This document shows positions 1 through 5,794 of a stretch of DNA of 11,179 nt, one piece after another (position 1 is the first letter of the stretch; the number at the start of each line of letters is the position of its first letter). The notes under the pieces are model-generated. The model had not been told where the DNA came from and ran no database searches. It saw only the letters and a list, made by a program, of their open reading frames with translations. The translations under genes and the position numbers were made by a program. Origin of the DNA: Candidatus Gallibacteroides avistercoris (GTDB lineage: Bacteria; Bacteroidota; Bacteroidia; Bacteroidales; CHK158-818). The stretch spans positions 1 to 11,179 of the forward strand of contig DVNA01000023.1 in assembly GCA_018714665.1 (NCBI GenBank), given 5' to 3'.

Positions 1-1448
1 TGTTGGCGTCCGAACAGCTTTTTCAGCAGGTTGAAATAGGCGTCGGCATTGAATACGTCCGAGTCGTTTACCGCCTTGTATGTCAGGAATATGCCGATAG
101 GTAACAGTGCGAACGAACTGAGCCATACCCCGCTCCACGATGTCCACACGCCGTCTCTCGACATTTTATAGCCGGAGTTGTCGATGATATAATAGATGAT
201 GTAGAAGACGATTGATACCACCACGGGCATTCCCAATCCCCCTTTGCGGATGATGGCCCCCAGCGGCGCTCCGATGAAGAAGAATACCAGACAGGCGAAC
301 GACAGGGTGAACTTGCGGTGCATCTCGACGATGTGCCGGCGGATGTTCTTTTTCTGGTCCTTGACGCCGTAACTTTTGGCTTCGTACTCCTCTTTTTGTT
401 TGTTTGCCCGGGAGATGGCCCGTTCTACCATCGATTGTCTTTTCTGGCTGTTGAGCGTATTGTACAGGCTGTCGATGTTGATAGGCTTCATGCGTTCTAT
501 GGCCAGGGTGTCGTATTTTTCGGCAGCACCGCCGCCGGCCCGGTAGATGTTGAAGAATCCGGTTTTCTGCAACGATTTGCCATATTCGGCCCCCAGACTG
601 TCCATTTGTAAGGAGAGCGAATCGGCCGACTGTTTCAACTCCCGGATGTTTTTACCGGAGTAGTGGTCTTGCAGGATCGATTCGTCCATTCGGTTGAAAT
701 TGGCGTCAAACTCCCGGAGCATCTCTTTCAGGGTGAATGTCTCGCGCCGGTAACCTCCCGTATTCTGACGGACGTTACTGCTCTCTTCGTTTTGGAATGT
801 TTCGCCGTTGTAGAGTGTCAGGTAGAGGTATTTCTTGTCATCTGTGAATTTTAGCTTCCCGGAGTCGGCAACAATGACGGCCACGTTGTTAAACCCTTTC
901 GAGTTGTCGTAAATCATCATGTTGTACATCATGCCGGTCTTTCGGTTCTTTTTCTGTACAAAGAGGTTGTATCCGCTTATTTCGTCGTAGAACGTCCCTT
1001 CCGGAATGTCCAGCTCGGGTGATTTCTGGTGCAGGGATATCATCATGACGTTCATCTTTACTTTGGCGATGGGCATGATGTTGTTTTGGAAGAAAAATGC
1101 CCCTACCGTTACGAAGAGCACGAAGATGATGAGCGGTTTCATGATTTGGAACAGCGATACTCCCGCAGCTTTCATCGAGAGCAGTTCCAGCCTTTCGCCC
1201 AGATTTCCGAAGGCGATGAGCGAGGCCAGCAACAGGGCCAGCGGCAGGGCGGTAGGTACCAGCGTCAGAGCTACGTAGAAAAAGAGTTCGGCCAGGACGG
1301 CAATGTCCAACCCCTTGCCAATCATATCGTCGGCATATACCCAGATAAACTGCATCAGGACGATGAACAGCGAGACGAAGAACGTCATCAGGAAAACCGG
1401 CAGGAAGGTTTGTAATATAAATAGATTTAACCGTTTAATATGAAACAT
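1..1448 (-). CDS. LptF/LptG-family LPS export permease (partial, 3' end beyond left edge)
   Basis: Inner-membrane permease subunit of the LptBFG ABC transporter, which extracts lipopolysaccharide from the inner membrane and passes it to the periplasmic bridge. From ATG at 1448, 482 codons are open to the edge. The sequence shows the YjgP/YjgQ layout: an N-terminal start (MFHIKRLNLFILQTFLPVF) leading into a first membrane helix (about residues 8-36), two more hydrophobic segments (about 50-80 and 98-118), a long polar periplasmic part (about 120-375) and a C-terminal membrane block from about residue 380. The periplasmic part includes a charged, probably helical stretch around 240-360, so the protein is longer than the roughly 360-residue E. 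coli LptF/G; a long form is common in Bacteroidetes. An AAGGGA stretch just upstream of the ATG supports this start. It is transcribed away from the secreted-protein pair. The sequence does not show whether it is LptF or LptG. Confidence 0.9.
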   Translation of the reverse strand, partial: MFHIKRLNLFILQTFLPVFLMTFFVSLFIVLMQFIWVYADDMIGKGLDIAVLAELFFYVALTLVPTALPLALLLASLIAFGNLGERLELLSMKAAGVSLFQIMKPLIIFVLFVTVGAFFFQNNIMPIAKVKMNVMMISLHQKSPELDIPEGTFYDEISGYNLFVQKKNRKTGMMYNMMIYDNSKGFNNVAVIVADSGKLKFTDDKKYLYLTLYNGETFQNEESSNVRQNTGGYRRETFTLKEMLREFDANFNRMDESILQDHYSGKNIRELKQSADSLSLQMDSLGAEYGKSLQKTGFFNIYRAGGGAAEKYDTLAIERMKPINIDSLYNTLNSQKRQSMVERAISRANKQKEEYEAKSYGVKDQKKNIRRHIVEMHRKFTLSFACLVFFFIGAPLGAIIRKGGLGMPVVVSIVFYIIYYIIDNSGYKMSRDGVWTSWSGVWLSSFALLPIGIFLTYKAVNDSDVFNADAYFNLLKKLFGRQ

Positions 1449-1469
1449 CTTTTCCCTTATATTGAGTCG

Positions 1470-1477
1470 CAAAAATA
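1470..1477 (-). promoter_or_regulatory. candidate -7 box (TATTTTTG) for the LptF/G permease
   Basis: Read on the minus strand, this octamer matches the Bacteroidetes sigma -7 consensus TAnnTTTG and lies 21 bases ahead of the permease ATG, which would give a very short leader. No convincing TTTG -33 box is visible at the expected distance, so the call is tentative. Confidence 0.4.
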
Positions 1478-1606
1478 CACTAAAAAAACGATATTACATA
1501 TCTCCGGCTTCTGCTAAATAGCAATAATCTGCCGATGTTTAAACAAATTATGAAATAGGGTTCCGGAATTTTATTGCGGGAGATAAAATTTGTTTGATAA
1601 TATTTT

Positions 1607-1634
1607 GTAATATAAAAATAATTTTTTATATTAC
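1607..1634. repeat. perfect 12-bp AT-rich inverted repeat, 4-base spacer
   Basis: The left arm GTAATATAAAAA (1607-1618) and right arm TTTTTATATTAC (1623-1634) are exact reverse complements around TAAT. It lies about midway between the divergent genes. An AT-only stem with G-C only at its ends makes a poor intrinsic terminator, so a protein-binding site or a cruciform-prone element is more plausible. The role is inferred; only the symmetry is seen. Confidence 0.7.
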
Positions 1635-1759
1635 GCCCGATGGCGAGGATGTTGTGATTTCATCCGGAAAAATGATGAGAGGGGAGATGGCTAAAAGGCG
1701 GGATTGGCATATAAAGGGGAAAATCTTTGTCGGTAATAACATCTAATATAAGTCAAGGT

Positions 1760-2554
1760 ATGAACAGGCAGGGGAAAAACAAATATCTGTCGGCAGTGGT
1801 AAAAAGCGGTATCTTTCTGGTATGGCTGTTTTTAAGTTTGCCGGTATGTTCGCAGGACAATCAGCGTAAATATCCGTTTTACAGTTTGGAGTCTGGTTTG
1901 GAGTCGAGGCGTATTTATTTGGATACAGTATTGAATTTAATGAGGTCTGATAGATACAACTTGGAGGTAAACTTTCCCGAGGAGGGTTGGACAAAACAGA
2001 GCATAAATGTAGATTTTGACCTCAAATTAAATGATGTGATCTGTTCAAGTTATCGGATTGTTTCCGAAGACAATCGGGTCGTGATACTCTATTTTGCTTG
2101 GCACGAGGAAGACTCGTGCTCGTGGAAAGAAGGTAATTACGTAGATTATTACAGGAGAACGGGACGGGCCGATACGTTGTCCGAACGAAAAATTTTCTGC
2201 TACGATAAGGAATATGCACTGGAAAAGTTCGGGACGGAATATGCCGGACAGTATCCTTATAATGTAGAAGAGTTGAAAGCCAAGGGTTTTGGAGGTATTC
2301 GTAATTTGGATGTATATTCCCGGTGCGAGATAGTTTGGTTTTATCATCCCGAAAACAACAATACCCTGGTTTATTTGGAGTATTACTATATTCCGGATGA
2401 GTATCCCCGTTATTTTGTCAAATCCCATCCTGCGATGGATATAGACAAGTATATCAAGGAGACCGCGGGCATGATACGCTTTAAAGAAAAAACCGATCTG
2501 CCTGATAAAAAGGAGGAGAAAATCCTTCGAGAGGAAGCTAATATCTTAAAATAA
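1760..2554 (+). CDS. secreted protein of unknown function, paralogue 1 of a tandem pair
   Basis: No family is recognised. From ATG 1760 it encodes 264 residues. The N-terminus is a signal peptide: basic residues (K6, K8, K15), a hydrophobic core (GIFLVWLFLSLPV) and a CSQ cleavage region near residue 32. The Cys sits in LPVC, which is not a good lipobox, and the paralogue has Tyr there, so cleavage by signal peptidase I is more likely than lipidation. The mature part is rich in aromatic and charged residues and shares with its neighbour the blocks FPEEGWTKQSIN, YRIVS-DNRVV, EKFGT-YAG, VWFYHP, LEYYY and ETAGMIRF. A charged tail of about 21 residues after ETAGMIRFKE is absent from paralogue 2. 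This start matches that of paralogue 2; an upstream in-frame TTG at 1727 would add 11 unrelated residues and overlaps the likely -7 box. Base composition is AT-richer than the flanking genes, suggesting acquisition or fast evolution. Confidence 0.8.
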   Translation: MNRQGKNKYLSAVVKSGIFLVWLFLSLPVCSQDNQRKYPFYSLESGLESRRIYLDTVLNLMRSDRYNLEVNFPEEGWTKQSINVDFDLKLNDVICSSYRIVSEDNRVVILYFAWHEEDSCSWKEGNYVDYYRRTGRADTLSERKIFCYDKEYALEKFGTEYAGQYPYNVEELKAKGFGGIRNLDVYSRCEIVWFYHPENNNTLVYLEYYYIPDEYPRYFVKSHPAMDIDKYIKETAGMIRFKEKTDLPDKKEEKILREEANILK

Positions 2555-2561
2555 GATTATT

Positions 2562-3272
2562 ATGAACAGGCTGGAAAAAAACAAACATCTGTCGGCAGTG
2601 GTAAAAAGCGGCATTTTTCTGGTATGGCTGTTTTTAAGTTTGCCGGTGTATTCGCAGGTCGATTTGCGTAAATATCCGTTCCGGAGTTTGGAAGGTTTTG
2701 CGTTTGTAAGAGCTGCCTATTTGCAATCGATGGTAGATTTGATGAGGTCTGACAAATACAATATGGAGATAACTTTTCCCGAAGAGGGTTGGACCAAACA
2801 GAGTATAAATGAAAAATTCGACCTCAATTTCAATCATGTTACCGATCTGAGTTACCGAATTGTTTCAAAAGACAATCGGGTGGTAGTGTTGTACAGTTTC
2901 TGCCCCGATTCATTGGAAAATGGTTTTCCTGCTACATGCAAAGGTTGGGTCGATACCTTGACATCGTCCGGACGAAAAGCTCTGCGTTACGATAAAAAAT
3001 ATGCACAAGAAAAGTTCGGGACAGATTATGCAGGACATTTTCCGCTTGATATGAAACGGTTAAGAAAAATGGGAGGCATAACAATTCGGGATTTGGATGT
3101 GTTTTCCCGATGCGAGGTGGTTTGGTTTTATCATCCCGACAACCATACCTTGGTCCAGTTAGAGTATTACTATGATCCGAAAGAGTATCCTCACCCGAAG
3201 AACCCGAGACCTGCGATAGATATCGACAAGTGCATCGAAGAGACCGCAGGTATGATACGGTTTAGAAAATAG
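2562..3272 (+). CDS. secreted protein of unknown function, paralogue 2 of a tandem pair
   Basis: No family is recognised. The 236-residue product has a signal peptide nearly identical to that of paralogue 1 (28 of 32 residues, with cleavage expected near VYSQ) and a mature domain similar to it at roughly half of positions over its whole length. Conserved blocks are FPEEGWTKQSIN, YRIVS-DNRVVVLY, YDK-YA-EKFGTDYAG, RDLDV-SRCEVVWFYHP, LEYYY and ETAGMIRF. The middle (about residues 112-140) is the most divergent and contains two Cys. It begins 7 bases after the stop of paralogue 1, so the two are very probably co-transcribed, and a strong terminator follows. Export to the periplasm or outer membrane is inferred from the signal peptide. 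No catalytic motif could be picked out. The pair probably arose by duplication. Confidence 0.8.
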   Translation: MNRLEKNKHLSAVVKSGIFLVWLFLSLPVYSQVDLRKYPFRSLEGFAFVRAAYLQSMVDLMRSDKYNMEITFPEEGWTKQSINEKFDLNFNHVTDLSYRIVSKDNRVVVLYSFCPDSLENGFPATCKGWVDTLTSSGRKALRYDKKYAQEKFGTDYAGHFPLDMKRLRKMGGITIRDLDVFSRCEVVWFYHPDNHTLVQLEYYYDPKEYPHPKNPRPAIDIDKCIEETAGMIRFRK

Positions 3273-3366
3273 CCGTAGCGTTGCTTCCTTTCCGTCGGGT
3301 GAGATTCGTTACGGTTCTTGTCCGGAGTTGGATGTGGTCAATAAAGGATATTTTTTATACATTTGT

Positions 3367-3405
3367 CCCCTGATAAATGATTTATTTGTCAGGGGATTGT
3401 TTTTG
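3367..3405 (+). terminator. intrinsic terminator after the paralogue pair
   Basis: The 12-bp stem CCCCTGATAAAT / ATTTGTCAGGGG (one G-T wobble, 5-base loop, 3367-3395) is followed by a T-rich run (ATTGTTTTTG). It should end transcription of the secreted-protein pair before the phosphotransferase gene, whose own promoter is not obvious. A TACATTTG octamer matching TAnnTTTG lies directly upstream (3358-3365) and could start transcription inside the stem, but it has no visible -33 partner. Confidence 0.8.
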
Positions 3406-3447
3406 TGGCAGGATGTGTGGCCGCGGAATCTGTAAAAATATATCGGC

Positions 3448-5397
3448 ATGAGAAATTTTTGGCGGGCTTTTCGTTATTTGGTTACCGTTCATGTAGCGGG
3501 ATTGCTGTTGTTGTCGCTTTTCCGGTTAGTTTTGTTTTTCAAGGGATATGCCTATGTGTCGGGAGAGGCTGATCCGGAAGCGGTTCCGGCGGTGGCTTTC
3601 CTGCGCGGGATTTGGTTCGATAACGTGGTGGCCTGCTACGTGCTGTTGCTTCCCTTGTTGGCCGTGTCGGTGGCGGCGCTGTTCAACTACGGTAGCCGTA
3701 CCTTTTTCCGGATTGTCAACGGCTGGTTTATCTTTTTTTACACCTGGCTGTTTCTGATCAGTGCGGCAGACATTCCCTATTTCGCCTACTTTTTCAAGCA
3801 CCTGAATGCCTCCATCTTCAATTGGATGTCGTACGGAGGCACTACGCTTGGCATGATGTTTTCGGAAAGTTCCTATTATTCGTCCATTGTACTGTTCCTG
3901 GTGGCGACGGCCCTTTTTGTCTTGATCGCTGTCCGGGCCTGTCGAAAAGCGGTTTATGACAAATTCGATGTGCCGGACCTCAAACAGCGGGGCGGTATCT
4001 TGGTGATGGCCTGCCTGCTCGTCGGGCTTTGCCTTTTCGGTATCCGGGGGCGTATGGGGTATAACCCGATAAAGGTAAGTGCAGCCTATTATTGTGGTAA
4101 TCCGTTTTTGAACCAGTTGGGGATAAATCCCGCATTCAATCTGTTGCGCAGTACCTTGGAGGCCTCTAAGAAGGAGAACCAGTATATCCGATTCATGGAC
4201 GAGGCCGAAGCCTTGGCCTATACGAAGAAGGCGTTGAGGATAGAGAACGAAGATATCGAAGAGCGGGGATTTGTCCGGCACGTGGCGGCATCGGATACGG
4301 TGATCCGTCCCAACGTGGTGTTGGTGTTTATGGAGTCGATGTCGGCCGATTTTATGGCGCGTTACGGAAATACCGAAAACCTGACCCCTTTCCTGGATAG
4401 CCTTGCCCGTCAATCCATCTGTTTCGATAGCATCTTCTCGGCCGGTATCCATACCAACCACGGTGTGTATGCCACGCTCTATTCGTTTCCGGCCATTATG
4501 AAGCGCAATGCCATGAAGGGGGCCGTTATCCAGAACTATACCGGGTTGCCCAATCTCCTGCAAAATGCGGGATACCGAACCCTCTATTTTATGACCCACG
4601 AGTCGCAGTACGACAATATGAACGGATTTTTCAGGACAAACGGCTACGACGAGATTTATGCCCAGGAGGATTATCCCTCGGACAAGGTGGTGAACAGTTT
4701 CGGCGTGCAGGACGATTTCCTGTTTGAGTATGCTTTGCCGGTTTTGACACGCACGTACGAAGAGGGAGTACCCTTTTTTGCCACGTTGATGACCGTCAGC
4801 AACCATCCTCCTTATGTTATACCCTCCTCGTTCTCGCCTCGAAGCGCCGATACCGAGAAACAGATTGTGGAGTATGCCGACTGGGCGATGCGGCGGTTCA
4901 TGGACGAGGCCTCCCGGCAACCCTGGTTCGACCATACCATTTTTGTCTTTTTGGCTGACCACGGCAAGCTGGTGGGCGAGGTCGATTCGGAGATGCCCCT
5001 CTCTTACAACCATATCCCCCTGATGTTCTATTCGCCCCTGTTGCCCTCGCCCCGTACGGTAAATGTACTGGGTGGGCAAATAGATGTTGCCCCCACTTTG
5101 CTGGGTATCATGGGATGGGAGTATGAGAACCGGGGGTTGGGGGTGGACCTCCTTCGAGAAGAGCGTCCCTGCATTTTCTTTACCGCAGATGATGCCGTGG
5201 GTTGTATAGACGACAGCCATTTTTACATATACCGTCCGGCCGAAGAGCAGGAGTGGTTGTATGCCACCGGGGGGAAGAGATGGGTGGACGAAACGGCCAC
5301 GCAACCCGATGCGTTGCACAGACTGAAAACCTATGCGTTGTCGATGTTGCAGTCGGCCGAGTACCTGGTAAGCCGCAATCTGACCACCGGGAAATAG
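3448..5397 (+). CDS. LTA synthase-like membrane sulfatase-family phosphotransferase
   Basis: A 649-residue inner-membrane enzyme of the alkaline phosphatase/sulfatase superfamily with the LtaS/phosphoglycerol-transferase layout. About five hydrophobic segments occupy residues 7-200, followed by an extracytoplasmic catalytic domain from about 288. The metal and catalytic residues of the family are recognisable by position: E296 in VFMES, a likely Thr nucleophile T336 in GIHTNHG, H453 in SNHPPY, D504-H505 in LADHG and H522 in YNHIP. Such enzymes move phosphoglycerol or phosphoethanolamine from a phospholipid onto a glycan or lipid acceptor. Bacteroidetes make no Gram-positive lipoteichoic acid, so an envelope glycan, lipid A or a capsule component is a more likely acceptor; this is inference. 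It stands alone between the paralogue pair and the B12 locus. No clear promoter or strong RBS was seen. Confidence 0.9.
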   Translation: MRNFWRAFRYLVTVHVAGLLLLSLFRLVLFFKGYAYVSGEADPEAVPAVAFLRGIWFDNVVACYVLLLPLLAVSVAALFNYGSRTFFRIVNGWFIFFYTWLFLISAADIPYFAYFFKHLNASIFNWMSYGGTTLGMMFSESSYYSSIVLFLVATALFVLIAVRACRKAVYDKFDVPDLKQRGGILVMACLLVGLCLFGIRGRMGYNPIKVSAAYYCGNPFLNQLGINPAFNLLRSTLEASKKENQYIRFMDEAEALAYTKKALRIENEDIEERGFVRHVAASDTVIRPNVVLVFMESMSADFMARYGNTENLTPFLDSLARQSICFDSIFSAGIHTNHGVYATLYSFPAIMKRNAMKGAVIQNYTGLPNLLQNAGYRTLYFMTHESQYDNMNGFFRTNGYDEIYAQEDYPSDKVVNSFGVQDDFLFEYALPVLTRTYEEGVPFFATLMTVSNHPPYVIPSSFSPRSADTEKQIVEYADWAMRRFMDEASRQPWFDHTIFVFLADHGKLVGEVDSEMPLSYNHIPLMFYSPLLPSPRTVNVLGGQIDVAPTLLGIMGWEYENRGLGVDLLREERPCIFFTADDAVGCIDDSHFYIYRPAEEQEWLYATGGKRWVDETATQPDALHRLKTYALSMLQSAEYLVSRNLTTGK

Positions 5398-5459
5398 TTT
5401 CTCTTTCCGTGGTCGAGTAACCGGAGAGCGTTTGACCGAAAAAAGAATAAAAATTTTTT

Positions 5460-5494
5460 TTTGCTATTCATTTCAATAAAAATAGCTATCTTTG
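5460..5494 (+). promoter_or_regulatory. Bacteroidetes-type promoter of the B12 riboswitch operon
   Basis: TTTG at 5460-5463 serves as a -33 box and TATCTTTG at 5487-5494 matches the -7 consensus TAnnTTTG exactly, 23 bases apart. Transcription would begin a few bases downstream, right at the first strand of the riboswitch P1 stem (5498), and this agreement supports the call. Confidence 0.75.
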
Positions 5495-5497
5495 TCG

Positions 5498-5667
5498 CAC
5501 TTTGTTCCGAACGCCGTCCGGCGGTAAGGATTAAATGGGAATCAGGTGAAACTCCTGAACAGTCCCGCTGCTGTAAGCCTCAGCAAACGTTAGGGCACTA
5601 CTTTTGCCACTGTCTGTAAGATGGGAAGGCGCCCCCAACGGAGGTAAGTCAGAAGACCTGCAAAGTG
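5498..5667 (+). promoter_or_regulatory. cobalamin (adenosylcobalamin-class) riboswitch aptamer
   Basis: The conserved B12 box is present as AGTCAGAAGACCTGC (5647-5661). The core has the typical GGGAA-TC-AGGTGAAACTCCTG pattern followed by the CAGTCCCGCTGCTGTAAGC segment (5537-5578). The ends pair as a 7-bp P1 stem, CACTTTG (5498-5504) with CAAAGTG (5661-5667). It precedes btuB, the classic target, so ligand binding should reduce expression of the uptake genes. The subclass was not determined. Confidence 0.95.
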
Positions 5668-5711
5668 TAGTAATTTCAAAGGCTTTCGAGGATAGAGCTT
5701 GAGAACATGAC

Positions 5712-5731
5712 GTAAACGGAGCGTAGTTTAC
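5712..5731 (+). promoter_or_regulatory. small hairpin in the riboswitch expression platform
   Basis: GTAAAC (5712-5717) pairs perfectly with GTTTAC (5726-5731) around an 8-base loop. It lies 45 bases past the aptamer and has no T-run, so it is not an intrinsic terminator. It may be part of the switching region or of the leader fold. Confidence 0.4.
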
Positions 5732-5760
5732 CTATTGATCTTATCGACATTCGCGAAGCG

Positions 5761-5786
5761 ATTTGACTAAGTTGAATTCGTCAAAT
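5761..5786 (+). promoter_or_regulatory. hairpin just upstream of btuB start, possible translation gate
   Basis: ATTTGAC (5761-5767) and GTCAAAT (5780-5786) are exact complements around a 12-base loop. The hairpin ends 8 bases before the btuB ATG and so covers the ribosome-binding region. The following AGTTTTGTATGTTTT is only weakly T-rich, so control of translation initiation seems more likely than termination. The gating role is inferred. Confidence 0.45.
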
Positions 5787-5794
5787 AGTTTTGT

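Larger units (their letters stand above)
1449..1759. other. divergent intergenic region with repeated GTAATAT motif
   Basis: This 311-base AT-rich gap separates the leftward permease from the rightward secreted-protein pair, so it should hold promoters for both. No coding sequence or RNA gene was recognised. It contains a candidate -7 box for the permease (1470-1477), a weak one for the rightward genes (AATCTTTG, 1722-1729, one mismatch to TAnnTTTG), a perfect AT-rich inverted repeat (1607-1634), and the heptamer ATATTAC at 1491-1497 and 1628-1634 with its complement GTAATAT at 1607-1613. A further GTAATAT lies just inside the permease gene at 1412-1418. Confidence 0.7.

Noticed and set aside
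1006..1415. Plus-strand open frames opposite the permease
   Set aside because: They lie antisense to the conserved membrane segments of LptF/G and have no family resemblance or leader signals.
1727..1759. TTG start adding 11 residues to paralogue 1
   Set aside because: The extension has no counterpart in paralogue 2, precedes the natural signal peptide start and overlaps a likely -7 promoter box.
1847..1852. Lipobox in paralogue 1 (LPVC)
   Set aside because: Val at the position before Cys is not typical for signal peptidase II, and the close paralogue has Tyr in place of Cys.
3273..3314. Imperfect inverted repeat CCGTAGCG / CGTTACGG after paralogue 2 as a terminator
   Set aside because: The 26-base loop and lack of a T-run make it weak; the hairpin at 3367-3395 is far better.
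3526..5319. Long open frame on the minus strand opposite the phosphotransferase
   Set aside because: It is antisense to a gene with clear family motifs. The predicted protein is His/Arg/Gly-rich with no recognisable domain, as expected for a shadow frame.
5401..5430. Possible terminator after the phosphotransferase (CTCT..CCG / CGG..AGAG)
   Set aside because: The stem is short and bulged, and no T-run follows it directly.
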